DNA of 34,125 nucleotides from positions 1-34,125 of the forward strand of contig CAUWNS010000019.1 in the NCBI GenBank assembly GCA_963560245.1, given 5' to 3'. Source of the stretch: Pseudoruminococcus_B sp937901805 (lineage in GTDB: Bacteria; Bacillota; Clostridia; Oscillospirales; Ruminococcaceae). Shown piece after piece: positions 1 through 8,287 of this stretch. A program made the translations under genes and the position numbers. Position 1 is the stretch's first letter. Each line of letters starts with the position of its first letter. Under the pieces are notes generated by a model that was given only the letters and a program-made list of their open reading frames with translations, did no database searches and had not been told where the DNA came from.

Positions 1-1438
1 CGTCGCTTCCAGTCGGGTTGCAGAAAATAACGCCATAGCCTTCATTTGCCCAGTATTCATTTTCATGGCAGTATACCGTTCCCCATGCAGCTTTCGGCCC
101 GCCATGGACATTGAGGATAACCGGATATTTTTTTCCTTCCTCAAAATCAACCGGTTTCAAGTACCAGCCTTTAATTTCATTGCCCACTTCATTTTGGAAA
201 GTAATCTCTACCGGTGTGGAAATGGAGTACTCCTCGCTCACATGGGCATTGATATGCGTCAACAGCGTCTCATTCCCCTGAGCATCAATCTGTGCAAATT
301 CCACACCGTTGTTTCCACGCATAACGATTGCCAGGAACCCATTCCCATACAGGGTAAATTCGTCCACAGCTCCTTTTTCCTTTGTCACTTTTGTAATGGT
401 CTTTTCCTTAAAATTGCAGCGGAAGATATGGGAGGAGTCGTCTTCTGTGGAGATGAAATATACACTGTCTTTTCCGTCATATTCCCATGCTTTTCCATAA
501 GGTGCGCCCATCACAATGTCACAGTGCAGGGAATTGCCCGCATTATAGCAATAACTCTCGTCAATCAGTTCCGTTTCCCCTGTCATAAAATGATACAGGC
601 AGATAGGTCCATCCTCCGTCATACCGTATCGCTTATGATCTGTATACTGCAGCACCATGGTATCTTCCGAAACGATTCCCAGATTCGTATGGGTGACCTG
701 TTCTTTTACAGAGATATTTTTAAGTGATTTATCTGTAAAATCCACCAGATACATCTCATCATCAATCGGCATTTTATTTTCGTATCTTTTTAAAGTTACG
801 ACAAATTTTTTCGTACCTGGAATCGGGACACATTTTTGAACTGCAGTAAACTCATCCACCAATTCTGTTATCGTTCCGTGGTCATATGCATACAGGCGGT
901 TTCTCTTTTTATTGATGAATCCGGCCATATTCTGCCAATATGGAAGTTCATCCAGAACCTCATAATCGTTTTCTGTTTTCAAAAGTTCTGCCGCCTTTTG
1001 GGTATCCCCGCCTGCCTTTGCAAGGCAATGCGCAACCTTTGCGTCATAATTTGCAGTGAAGAGAAACTCCTCCCCGCTAAGGAAGTAAAAGCCGGTGACA
1101 TTGTGGTTCAAACGTAAAACTTCCTGTGCCTCGCCCATTCCTGGAGCCAGACACTGTACTACAGTCAACGGCAAGCCTTTCGCTGTATATTCCCTATCTG
1201 TTTTTTTCCTAATTGCCGGAAAATATATCGAATCACCGACCCAGTAAAAACTGTTTACGTCCCCACTTGCTGTCAAAGGAACCGGTGTCCCCTCTTCTAA
1301 GAGATAGAGATTGGAATAATAGCAGTTGTCTTCCATCGATGCATTTTTGAGAATAAACGCTATTTTTCCGGATTCGCTTACTTTCACATTAGATAAGTAC
1401 TTGTATGCAGAAAATTGGTCAATAGGGACCTTTTTCAT
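1..1438 (-). CDS. S9 family peptidase (prolyl oligopeptidase / acylaminoacyl-peptidase type), C-terminus beyond the window
   Basis: Open frame running off the left edge; 479 N-terminal residues are visible. The ATG at 1438 follows a GGAGG about 6 bases upstream, and the frame is open from there to position 1. It aligns along its whole length with the next gene (for example SEEYxISTP, HGGPK, YWANEGYGVIFCNPTGSDG), so it is its tandem paralogue. In this family an N-terminal beta-propeller is followed by an alpha/beta hydrolase domain. The visible part covers the propeller and the start of the hydrolase domain and ends just before the GxSxGG nucleophile region, so activity cannot be judged. No signal peptide is seen, so a cytoplasmic peptide-trimming role is likely by family. 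The last 55 bases at the window edge are identical to the paralogue. Confidence 0.9.
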   Translation of the reverse strand, partial: MKKVPIDQFSAYKYLSNVKVSESGKIAFILKNASMEDNCYYSNLYLLEEGTPVPLTASGDVNSFYWVGDSIYFPAIRKKTDREYTAKGLPLTVVQCLAPGMGEAQEVLRLNHNVTGFYFLSGEEFLFTANYDAKVAHCLAKAGGDTQKAAELLKTENDYEVLDELPYWQNMAGFINKKRNRLYAYDHGTITELVDEFTAVQKCVPIPGTKKFVVTLKRYENKMPIDDEMYLVDFTDKSLKNISVKEQVTHTNLGIVSEDTMVLQYTDHKRYGMTEDGPICLYHFMTGETELIDESYCYNAGNSLHCDIVMGAPYGKAWEYDGKDSVYFISTEDDSSHIFRCNFKEKTITKVTKEKGAVDEFTLYGNGFLAIVMRGNNGVEFAQIDAQGNETLLTHINAHVSEEYSISTPVEITFQNEVGNEIKGWYLKPVDFEEGKKYPVILNVHGGPKAAWGTVYCHENEYWANEGYGVIFCNPTGSD

Positions 1439-1475
1439 AAATTTTCCTCCTTTTATCAGGCTATCTGTATTTACT

Positions 1476-1504
1476 AGTCTAACACTGCTAAGATAAAGTT
1501 TCAA
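1476..1504 (-). promoter_or_regulatory. sigma-A-type promoter of the first S9 peptidase gene
   Basis: On the minus strand TTGAAA (1504-1499), a 17-base spacer and TAGACT (1481-1476) lie about 40 bases upstream of the ATG at 1438. The same -10 hexamer and spacing occur in front of the paralogue. Confidence 0.6.
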
Positions 1505-1574
1505 TTTCCAAACTAGATAAAAATTTCCTCAATATTTTTCCATCTATTCCAGCAGCAAGATACTTTTCAATAAA

Positions 1575-1600
1575 TTGGACGCTGGAAAACCAGCGTCCAA
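1575..1600 (-). terminator. Rho-independent terminator of the second S9 peptidase gene
   Basis: Perfect 11-bp stem (TTGGACGCTGG / CCAGCGTCCAA) with a 4-base loop, starting 10 bases after the stop codon at 1610. In the minus-strand sense it is followed by an AT-rich but imperfect T tract. Confidence 0.7.
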
Positions 1601-1609
1601 TCAGAAATT

Positions 1610-3613
1610 TTATGCTTTGAGATACTTATCCATCCACTGAGTAATTTCACGCAGCCTTCTTACCCTGTGGATTGGTTTTCCAGAACGGCTCAATTCATGG
1701 TTTTCTCCTTTAAACAGACACATTCTGGTCGGCACCCCAAAATAGCGCAGCGCATAGAACATCTGAAGTCCCTCCGCCATCCAGCAGCGGTAATCCTCAT
1801 TCGAGTTGATAAACAGGGTCGGTGTCTTTGCTTTGTTTGCATATTTAAGCGGGGATTGTTTCCAGATCTTTTCATGGCTGTCCCAAGGATTGGAAGCAAC
1901 GGAATCTTGATCGCCATAATAGCCGATATCTGTAGTGTTGTTTTTGGAAATCCAGTTGGAAATACTGCGCTGGGAGGCAATTGCCTTAAACCGATCGGTG
2001 TTGCCGGCAAACCAGTTTGCCATCCATCCTCCATAGGAACCTCCGGTCATTCCCAATCTGTCCGCATCAATCCATGGGCATTTTTCCAGGCAGACGTCTA
2101 CGAACTTTTCTACATCGCGCACGTCAATATCCCCATACAAACCGCGCAATTCCGCAAAATCATTGCCTTTACCGTCGCTTCCAGTCGGGTTGCAGAAAAT
2201 AACGCCATAGCCTTCATTTGCCCAGTACTGCATTTCATGGAAGAAAATGGTGCCGTATACGGTTTTAGGGCCTCCGTGGACATCTAGAATGGTCGGATAT
2301 TTCTTGCCCTCTTCAAAGCCAATCGGCTTAATATACCACCCTTTGATTTCTACACCATTTTCATTGACAAAAGTGATTTCCTCCGGAGTGGAAATTGCAT
2401 ATTCTTCACTCAGGCGTTTATTGAGAGAGGTCAGCGCCGTCTCCTTTCCATCTAATGAAACCTCATATAACTCCGCACCGTCATCACCACGCATACAGAT
2501 TGCCAGGAAATGATCTTTATAAGGGACAAACTCCAAAACTTTTCCTTTTTCCGCTGTGACATGGCTGACCGTTTTCCCGCTGATACTGCACTGGAGAATA
2601 TAGGAGCTGTCATCCAGTGTCTGAAGAAACGCCACTTTATCTTTTCCATCATAAACCCATGCAATATTTCCCGGAGTTCCCAGGGAGACATCTGTACCGA
2701 CTGAACTTCTCGCGCTATATAAGTAACTTTGATCAATCAAAGTCTTCTTGCCGCTTTCAAAATCATAAAGATAGAAAGCGCCGTTTTCTCCGATTCCATA
2801 TTTCTTCCGATCCGTCCCCTGTAAAAATAGGGTATGTTCATTGACAACAGCAAAATTCTGGTGGCTATAATTCTTTTCAAATGAAATATTTTTCATGCGG
2901 TTGTCTGAAGCATGGAACAGATAGAGATCATTTGGAATCTCCATTTTATGCTCATACCGCTTGGAAAGCACAATAAAGTTCTCTGTATTGGGAATTCTAA
3001 CGCACTGGGAAACTGTCGTAAATTCATCGACTACCGGAGTCACATTTCCATCCTTGTAGTGATACAGGCGATTTCTCTGCTTATTGACAACCCCAACTCC
3101 ATTGGACCAAAACGGCAGTTCGTCAAAAACGTGGTAATCACTTTCCGCTTTGATTGCAGCAGCTGCCGCTTCTGTAGCGCCGCCGTTTTCTGCCATTATC
3201 TGTTCAATATAAGGATTATAGGTCGCAGTAAACAGGAAATCCGACTTGTTTATGAAATAAATCCCGGTTACATTGTATGGCAATCTTAAGAACTCCTGGG
3301 CTTCCCCCATGCCCGGGACAAGCTGCTGCAATACAGTCAAGGGGAATCCTTTTGACTTATAATCCCTGTCTTTCCGCCGGCGCAAAGCTGGAAAAACAAT
3401 GGAATCGTTCAGCCAATAAAAACTATTGACGTCATTGGAAGCAGTCAATGCTACCGGCTGTCCATTCTGTATTAAATATAGATTGGAATGGTAGCCATTT
3501 TCTTCCATACAAGCCTGTTTCACCAAAAAGGCAATTTTATTATCATGGCTGACTTTGACATTCGATAAAAACTTAAAATTTTTGAAATGATCAATTTCAA
3601 TTCGCTTTTTCAT
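1610..3613 (-). CDS. S9 family peptidase (prolyl oligopeptidase / acylaminoacyl-peptidase type)
   Basis: 667-residue serine peptidase. The start is the ATG at 3613, preceded by AGGGGGA at good distance; a longer open frame from 3637 has no ribosome site. The N-terminal half should form the beta-propeller. The C-terminal alpha/beta hydrolase domain carries the nucleophile in GGSYGGW (Ser526), the acid in NSNEDYR (Asp607) and the base in GENHELSRSG (His639), so the triad is complete. S9C-type enzymes remove acylated residues or dipeptides from short peptides in the cytoplasm; no signal peptide is visible, which fits. It lies directly upstream of its truncated-in-window paralogue, but each gene has its own promoter and a terminator separates them, so this is a tandem duplication rather than an operon. 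Substrate is unknown. Confidence 0.93.
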   Translation of the reverse strand: MKKRIEIDHFKNFKFLSNVKVSHDNKIAFLVKQACMEENGYHSNLYLIQNGQPVALTASNDVNSFYWLNDSIVFPALRRRKDRDYKSKGFPLTVLQQLVPGMGEAQEFLRLPYNVTGIYFINKSDFLFTATYNPYIEQIMAENGGATEAAAAAIKAESDYHVFDELPFWSNGVGVVNKQRNRLYHYKDGNVTPVVDEFTTVSQCVRIPNTENFIVLSKRYEHKMEIPNDLYLFHASDNRMKNISFEKNYSHQNFAVVNEHTLFLQGTDRKKYGIGENGAFYLYDFESGKKTLIDQSYLYSARSSVGTDVSLGTPGNIAWVYDGKDKVAFLQTLDDSSYILQCSISGKTVSHVTAEKGKVLEFVPYKDHFLAICMRGDDGAELYEVSLDGKETALTSLNKRLSEEYAISTPEEITFVNENGVEIKGWYIKPIGFEEGKKYPTILDVHGGPKTVYGTIFFHEMQYWANEGYGVIFCNPTGSDGKGNDFAELRGLYGDIDVRDVEKFVDVCLEKCPWIDADRLGMTGGSYGGWMANWFAGNTDRFKAIASQRSISNWISKNNTTDIGYYGDQDSVASNPWDSHEKIWKQSPLKYANKAKTPTLFINSNEDYRCWMAEGLQMFYALRYFGVPTRMCLFKGENHELSRSGKPIHRVRRLREITQWMDKYLKA

Positions 3614-3648
3614 TCCAATTCCCCCTAAAATGGTCATATTTGTCTTTC

Positions 3649-3677
3649 AGTCTATCACGATTTCCGGTGATTTGCAA
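3649..3677 (-). promoter_or_regulatory. Proximal sigma-A-type promoter of the second S9 peptidase gene
   Basis: TTGCAA (3677-3672), 17-base spacer, TAGACT (3654-3649), about 36 bases before the ATG at 3613. Same -10 and spacing as the paralogue's promoter. Confidence 0.55.
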
Positions 3678-3840
3678 CAACAGGAAAATTATAGAAACCA
3701 TTCTCTGATTTTTGTGCTTTTTGCTATTTTTTAATTTAATACCAAATTGATAATAGTTAAATATTATAAGAAATCCATATTTTCTCAATTCTTGAAGAGT
3801 TTTGCCTTTATAAAACTGTACTAATACATAGAAGTTTCGA

Positions 3841-3870
3841 TAATTATTGTGAAATATTCACAAGTGTCAA
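3841..3870 (-). promoter_or_regulatory. Possible distal promoter with a 17-bp palindrome in its spacer
   Basis: On the minus strand a perfect TTGACA (3870-3865) is followed one base later by the palindrome TTGTGAA-TAT-TTCACAA (3863-3847). AATAAT at 3848-3843 would give a 16-base spacer. The palindrome would overlap the RNA polymerase site, as an operator does. Transcription would run into the S9 gene with a leader of about 220 bases. The arms resemble Rex and Crp/Fnr half-sites but the central spacing differs from both. Confidence 0.4.
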
Positions 3871-3922
3871 TTTTCAATATCACTATATATTTTCACCATT
3901 TTCTTCCTGCCAGACAAAGAAA

Positions 3923-3951
3923 AAGCCCGGCTGATAAAATCAGCCGGGCTT
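3923..3951 (-). terminator. Rho-independent terminator of the transketolase pair
   Basis: Perfect 13-bp stem (AAGCCCGGCTGAT / ATCAGCCGGGCTT) with a 3-base loop, followed in the minus sense by TTTCTTTG. It starts 15 bases after the stop at 3966. Confidence 0.9.
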
Positions 3952-3965
3952 CACTTTGAAACGGT

Positions 3966-4910
3966 TTATTTTTTTAAAGCCTGTTTAACTTTTTCTGCAA
4001 TATGCGGTGCTGTTAATCCATAGTAATCCAGTAATTCTAACGCCGGACCAGAAACGCCAAACTCATCCTGAATACCAAGTTTTACAACCTTTGCCGGATA
4101 TCGCGCACACAGTACACTGGAAACTGCTTCTCCCAGCCCGCCAATAACGCTGTGCTCTTCTACCGTAACAAGAATACCGGTTTCCTCAGCGGCTTTCAAA
4201 AGGATTTCCTCGTCAATCGGTTTAATGGTATGGATATCTATCACGCGAGCATGAATCCCTTCTTTTTTCAAGATCTCCGCCGCCTGTAGCGCTTCGTAAA
4301 CCATCAACCCCGTAGCAACGATTGTAATATCATCGCCTTCCCTCATGGTAATCCCTTTGCCAAGCTCAAAATGGTAGGTTTTTTCATCATTGAAAACAGG
4401 AACAGCCAGCCGTCCTAGACGGACATATACCGGCCCGTCCAGATTCACAATTGCCCTAATTGCAGCTTTAGCTTCAACGTCATCCGCAGGATTGATGATC
4501 GTCATGCCCGGAATTGCACGCATCAGCGCAATGTCCTCACAACATTGATGGGTTGCACCGTCTTCTCCCACAGAAATCCCGGCATGCGTGGCGCAAATTT
4601 TTACCGGAAGGTGTGGATAGCCAACCGAATTACGAATCTGTTCAAAAGCACGGCCTGCCGCAAACATTGCAAATGTGCTTGCAAACGGTTTCTTTCCAGA
4701 AGCAGCAAGTCCTGCTGCCACACCAATCATATTTGCCTCGGCAATACCACAATCAAAAAAACGATCCGGATATTTTTCTTTAAACATTGCCGTCATGGTA
4801 GAGCCGCCCAAATCGGCATCTAATACAACTACTTCTTTATCCTTTGCACCAATTTCCACCAGTGCTTCACCATAGCTTTTTCTAGTTGCAATTCTTTTTA
4901 TTTCTGCCAT
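3966..4910 (-). CDS. Transketolase, C-terminal subunit
   Basis: 314-residue pyrimidine-binding plus C-terminal part of a split transketolase (EC 2.2.1.1), which moves two-carbon ketol units in the non-oxidative pentose phosphate pathway and needs thiamine diphosphate. The ATG at 4910 is chosen because a GGAGG lies just upstream, inside the 3' end of the N-subunit gene; a longer open frame begins at 4937. The sequence has DADLGGST (31-38), FFDCGIAEANM with the conserved cofactor-activating Glu58, and a C-terminal transketolase_C domain beginning near GILVTVEEHSVIGGLGE. The gap to the N-subunit gene is 7 bases, so the two are co-transcribed and probably translationally coupled. A DXS-like role is unlikely because both halves match transketolase best by motif and size. 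Confidence 0.93.
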   Translation of the reverse strand: MAEIKRIATRKSYGEALVEIGAKDKEVVVLDADLGGSTMTAMFKEKYPDRFFDCGIAEANMIGVAAGLAASGKKPFASTFAMFAAGRAFEQIRNSVGYPHLPVKICATHAGISVGEDGATHQCCEDIALMRAIPGMTIINPADDVEAKAAIRAIVNLDGPVYVRLGRLAVPVFNDEKTYHFELGKGITMREGDDITIVATGLMVYEALQAAEILKKEGIHARVIDIHTIKPIDEEILLKAAEETGILVTVEEHSVIGGLGEAVSSVLCARYPAKVVKLGIQDEFGVSGPALELLDYYGLTAPHIAEKVKQALKK

Positions 4911-4917
4911 ATTGGTT

Positions 4918-5760
4918 CTAACCCTCCAACTCCGCAAGAGATTGTTCTACCTCGCCTATTGCCGTCTGATACTGCTCCGCATTGGGGGCAACACCATGCC
5001 AGCCCACATTGTCCCGCATAAAGGATACTCCCTGACCCTTATGTGTAGAAGCAATAATTGCAGTTGGTTTTCCAGTCACCGTTCTTGCTTCTGCCAATGC
5101 ATTTTCTATTTGAGAGAAATCATGGCCATTAATGGAAATCACATGGAATCCAAACGCTGCAAATTTGTCAGTAATCGGCTCCGGTGAACAAACTTCACAA
5201 AGATGTCCGCTGATTTGCAAATCATTATAATCAACCAAAACACAAAGATTGTCCAACTGTTTATGAGAAGCAAACATCGCTGCTTCCCAAACCTGTCCTT
5301 CCTCCAGTTCGCCATCCCCGAGAATAGTATAAACCCGAAAATCTTTTTTCGAAAGTTTTCCAGATAATGCGATTCCGCACGCTGCGGAAATTCCCTGTCC
5401 CAGAGAGCCAGTGGACATATCTACTCCCGGAGTACCCTTCATATCGGGGTGGCCTTGCAGCATCGCCCCAACGTGACGCAGTTTTTTCATTTCTTCCATC
5501 GAAAAAAAGCCTTTGAGTGCGAGCGCTGCATAAAGTGCCGGTGCACCATGCCCCTTAGAAAGGACAAAACGATCTCTGTCTTCCCATTTCGGGTTTTGGG
5601 GATCTACTTTCATCTCCTTAAAATAGAGATAGGTGATCAGATCCGCGGCAGAAAGAGAACCTCCCGGATGGCCGGATTTTGCATGGTAGACACCCTCCAA
5701 AATCCCAAGGCGTACTTTTGCAGCAGTGATCTTCAGCTGTTTCTCAAGCGATTGTTCCAT
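4918..5760 (-). CDS. Transketolase, N-terminal (TPP-binding) subunit
   Basis: 280 residues, the length of a free-standing transketolase N domain. The thiamine diphosphate/Mg motif is complete: GDG at 148-150 through Asn179 (GDGELEEGQ ... VDYND). HPGGS (31-35) and GHGAPALYA (70-78) are also typical. It must pair with the C subunit encoded immediately downstream to make an active site, since the cofactor lies between the two halves. The ATG at 5760 is the only reasonable start. Split transketolases are common in clostridia and archaea, so the split is not a frameshift artefact: each half has its own start and ribosome site. Confidence 0.94.
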   Translation of the reverse strand: MEQSLEKQLKITAAKVRLGILEGVYHAKSGHPGGSLSAADLITYLYFKEMKVDPQNPKWEDRDRFVLSKGHGAPALYAALALKGFFSMEEMKKLRHVGAMLQGHPDMKGTPGVDMSTGSLGQGISAACGIALSGKLSKKDFRVYTILGDGELEEGQVWEAAMFASHKQLDNLCVLVDYNDLQISGHLCEVCSPEPITDKFAAFGFHVISINGHDFSQIENALAEARTVTGKPTAIIASTHKGQGVSFMRDNVGWHGVAPNAEQYQTAIGEVEQSLAELEG

Positions 5761-5821
5761 TGATTACCCTCCGTATTTCATATCCAGCTGCTTTTTTTGT
5801 GTTTCCAAACGGAAACGCAAA

Positions 5822-5852
5822 AGTACAGAGCACGAAGCCAATGCTCTGTACT
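5822..5852 (-). terminator. Hairpin, possible terminator or leader attenuator
   Basis: 11-bp stem AGTACAGAGCA / TGCTCTGTACT with a 9-base loop. In the minus sense it is followed by only TTTT. It lies about 60 bases upstream of the transketolase start and downstream of the promoter candidate at 5915-5943, so it could attenuate the transketolase messenger as well as stop readthrough from rluD. Confidence 0.4.
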
Positions 5853-5914
5853 GTACACATATTCAGCCGTTCCACATAAGAAAAACGGCTTGTTTACACG
5901 ATTACGTCACTACT

Positions 5915-5943
5915 ATCATCGCCAATTTTCGGCACAAAGTCAA
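5915..5943 (-). promoter_or_regulatory. Candidate sigma-A promoter of the transketolase pair
   Basis: TTGACT (5943-5938), 17-base spacer, GATGAT (5920-5915) on the minus strand. The -10 is weak (4 of 6), and the leader would be about 150 bases, including the hairpin at 5822-5852. Confidence 0.35.
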
Positions 5944-6078
5944 TAGAAAATACGAAGATGTTCTTATCTTAAATAAACTTCTATTTTTTTCTCTATATTG
6001 AAAGATAATTTTCTTCAATCTTTGTGCAGTTTGCGGACAGTCTTTTTACAGTCTCTCCCTCAAGGGAAATCTCCTGTA

Positions 6079-7011
6079 TTAAGATTTTGGACGCAGTGAT
6101 TTCAGAAAATCGGAAAAATATTCTGGAAGCTGTGAATCAAACTCCATATACTCTCCGGTTTGTGGATGGATAAATCCGATTACTTTTGCGTGCAGACACT
6201 GTCCTTTCAGTGACTGAATCACCTTTTTGGGGCCATAAACAGAATCGCCTGCCAAAGGATGGCCAATGGAAGCCATGTGTACCCGAATCTGATGAGTACG
6301 CCCGGTCTCCAGCCGTAAACGCACATGGGTAAATCCTTCATAGCGGGCCAATACCTGATAATGCGTTACAGCTTCTCTGGAATGGAACTGCGTCACGGCC
6401 ATTTTCTTTCTGTCCTGCGGATGCCTTCCAATGGGTTTATCGATCGTCCCAGTTTCCTCTTTCAGATTCCCATAGACAACTGCCTCATAGATTCTGGTAA
6501 AAGCATGTGCCTTTATCTGGGCGGCCAGATGCTGGTGAGCCGCATCAGTTTTGGCCACAATCAACAAACCGCTGGTGTCCTTGTCAATCCGATGGACAAT
6601 ACCTGGCCGGATCACCCCGCCAATCCCAGATAAACTCCCTTTACAATGATACAACAAGGCATTGACCAACGTTCCTGAATAGTTTCCCGGCGCCGGATGT
6701 ACCACCATACCCTTTGGTTTATTGACCACTAACAGGCTGCCATCTTCATAGACAATTTCCAGCGGTATCGCTTGTGCATCCACATTCAGTTCCTGCGGGG
6801 CAGGAATTTCCACTGTGATTTCCATTCCAGATTTCAGACGTGTATTTTTTGCCACTGTTTTTCCATTAATCCGGACATGTCCATCCTCCATTAGCTTTTG
6901 CACCATGGAACGGGTTAATCCCTCAATTTTTTCAGAAATATATTTATCCGCACGGGTCCCTTCCTGTTCACAAATCAGCCGCACTACTTGTATTTCCTGA
7001 TCCATATTCAT
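6079..7011 (-). CDS. rluD: RluA/RluD-family 23S rRNA or tRNA pseudouridine synthase
   Basis: 310 residues, usual for RluD. An N-terminal S4 RNA-binding domain (about 15-75) is followed by the RluA catalytic domain with HRIDKDTSG; Asp143 is the catalytic aspartate. Further conserved segments are VNKPKGMVVHP (97-107) and RLETGRTHQIRVHMA. The ATG at 7011 overlaps the lspA stop by 4 bases (ATGA), so translation is coupled; a second in-frame ATG at 7005 is possible. RluD in E. coli modifies helix 69 of 23S rRNA, but family members differ in target, so the exact uridines are not known here. The lspA-rluD pairing is widely conserved in Firmicutes. Confidence 0.93.
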   Translation of the reverse strand: MNMDQEIQVVRLICEQEGTRADKYISEKIEGLTRSMVQKLMEDGHVRINGKTVAKNTRLKSGMEITVEIPAPQELNVDAQAIPLEIVYEDGSLLVVNKPKGMVVHPAPGNYSGTLVNALLYHCKGSLSGIGGVIRPGIVHRIDKDTSGLLIVAKTDAAHQHLAAQIKAHAFTRIYEAVVYGNLKEETGTIDKPIGRHPQDRKKMAVTQFHSREAVTHYQVLARYEGFTHVRLRLETGRTHQIRVHMASIGHPLAGDSVYGPKKVIQSLKGQCLHAKVIGFIHPQTGEYMEFDSQLPEYFSDFLKSLRPKS

Positions 7012-7478
7012 TTTCCTGCCTGTTTGGGTTCTGTGTGGAAAAATAAAAGCCAGATAATAAACATTATCATTGCTGCACTAACACACATATCCGCAAAATT
7101 AAATACTGCAAAATTGATTGCGCAAAAATCCAGATAATCCACTACATAGCCGCGGAAAATCCGATCAATCAGGTTTCCGATCCCCCCGCCAATTGCAAGA
7201 GAAAGGGCTGCCAGCAACCATTTGGAGTGAATTTTTTTCATGAAAATGACAACAAGTCCCGCAATAAGAATGACTGCCGTACCGCCAATCAATAACCACC
7301 ATTGCTCTTCCATTAGTCCGAAAGCCATTCCCCGGTTTTCCAGATAACGGAACTGGAAGACCCCTTCAATCAAAGGATAAACCTGAATCGGCTCCAAAAC
7401 TTGCAGCACCCAGTACTTAAACAACTGATCCATTCCTACAATCATCGCAATGGAAACCATCGGTATCAAAATCTGCAT
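7008..7478 (-). CDS. lspA: Lipoprotein signal peptidase (signal peptidase II)
   Basis: 156-residue integral membrane aspartyl protease that cleaves the signal peptide of diacylglyceryl-modified prolipoproteins. Four hydrophobic segments are visible (about 5-25, 62-80, 88-104, 127-148). The family motifs are present: ENRGMAFGL (47-55), GNLIDRI (101-107), YVVDYLD with catalytic Asp114 and FNFAD with catalytic Asp130. The ATG at 7478 has GGGAGGA upstream. It lies downstream of divIVA, separated by a hairpin at 7519-7558, and is coupled to rluD by a 4-base overlap. Confidence 0.96.
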   Translation of the reverse strand: MQILIPMVSIAMIVGMDQLFKYWVLQVLEPIQVYPLIEGVFQFRYLENRGMAFGLMEEQWWLLIGGTAVILIAGLVVIFMKKIHSKWLLAALSLAIGGGIGNLIDRIFRGYVVDYLDFCAINFAVFNFADMCVSAAMIMFIIWLLFFHTEPKQAGK

Positions 7479-7518
7479 AAAATCCTCCCGTAGATTCCGG
7501 AATTTTTGAATACAGCAA

Positions 7519-7558
7519 AATCACATACTCACAGCCTGCAAGCTGCAAGTATGTGATT
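7519..7558 (-). terminator. Hairpin after divIVA, possible weak terminator or attenuator
   Basis: 11-bp stem AATCACATACT / AGTATGTGATT with an 18-base loop that can itself pair. In the minus sense it is followed by TTTTGCTG. It starts 9 bases after the divIVA stop. No good promoter was found between it and lspA, so partial readthrough into lspA-rluD is likely. Confidence 0.5.
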
Positions 7559-7566
7559 GTCTCCTG

Positions 7567-8253
7567 CTATTTTTCCGCCTTATAGTTATCCCCAAACTGC
7601 AGCGGTCCGTATTTGGAAGAACGCCAACGGGAAATATGCTCCGTTTCACTAAGAGGCTCCTTCTTTTCTTCTGCCGAAACTTGAGGCTGAGAAACCGGCT
7701 GCTCTTCCTGCTGTCTGGAAGCTGCCTGCACGGTTTCTTTTCCTATGGCTTCTGTATCGGGCTGAGAAACCGATTCTGGTTCTTTTTCTACAGATGCCAC
7801 TGGCTCCTCCGGCGCATCTGGCAACAGCCCAATTGATTCCAAATGGGATTTATATAGAGAAAGCATTTTAGATTTAAAAGAAGAAACCTCCCGTTTCATT
7901 CGGGTCAGTTCATATTTATTGTTTTCCAGTTCTTCCTGCGTCGCGCGCAACATTCGTTCTGCTTCCATAGAAGCTTCTTCCTCAATCTGTTTTGCCTTTA
8001 TCTTAGACTCCCGAATAATGCTGTCGCCCATTTTTTGCGCTCCAAGTAACGCGGCTTTCAGACTATCCTCTTCAGAGCGATAATCCTCAATCTTATCAGC
8101 CAAAATCATAATCTTCTTTTCCAGATCCGCCTTTTCCTTCTCCAGTTCACGCAACGTTGTAATCACTTGTTCCAAAAAAGAATCAACATCGTCCGGACGA
8201 TATCCAAAAGCAGCTTTTTCAAATTTTATATTTTGAAGTTCCTGCACTGTCAT
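7567..8253 (-). CDS. divIVA: DivIVA-domain cell-division/polarity protein
   Basis: 228 residues. The start is the ATG at 8253 (MTVQELQN), after an AAGGTG site; the open frame extends to 8307 without support. The N-terminal DivIVA membrane-binding domain is clear (KFEKAAFGYRPDDVDSFLEQ), followed by a coiled coil from about residue 30 to 140 and a Pro/Glu/Gln-rich low-complexity tail. DivIVA proteins recognise negatively curved membrane at septa and poles and recruit division, wall-growth or sporulation factors. It is the last gene of the sepF-ylmH-divIVA cluster, a conserved Gram-positive division neighbourhood, which supports a septal role. Confidence 0.93.
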   Translation of the reverse strand: MTVQELQNIKFEKAAFGYRPDDVDSFLEQVITTLRELEKEKADLEKKIMILADKIEDYRSEEDSLKAALLGAQKMGDSIIRESKIKAKQIEEEASMEAERMLRATQEELENNKYELTRMKREVSSFKSKMLSLYKSHLESIGLLPDAPEEPVASVEKEPESVSQPDTEAIGKETVQAASRQQEEQPVSQPQVSAEEKKEPLSETEHISRWRSSKYGPLQFGDNYKAEK

Positions 8254-8287
8254 GAAAATCGACACCTTTCCGTAGTAAATTAGAAAA

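Larger units (their letters stand above)
3614..3965. other. AT-rich intergenic region with promoters and an operator-like palindrome, no gene
   Basis: 352 bases between the second S9 peptidase gene and the transketolase C-subunit gene. It holds a proximal promoter, a distal promoter with a palindrome in its spacer, and the transketolase terminator, all listed separately. No credible coding sequence was seen on either strand. Confidence 0.7.
5761..6078. other. Intergenic region upstream of the transketolase genes, no gene seen
   Basis: 318 bases between rluD and the transketolase N-subunit gene. It holds two hairpins in the minus sense (5822-5852 and a weaker one at about 5865-5890) and one promoter candidate. 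No coding sequence could be supported and no known riboswitch fold was recognised. Confidence 0.6.

Noticed and set aside
3966..5760. Transketolase broken by a frameshift
   Set aside because: Each half has its own start, ribosome site and domain boundary; split transketolases are normal in clostridia.
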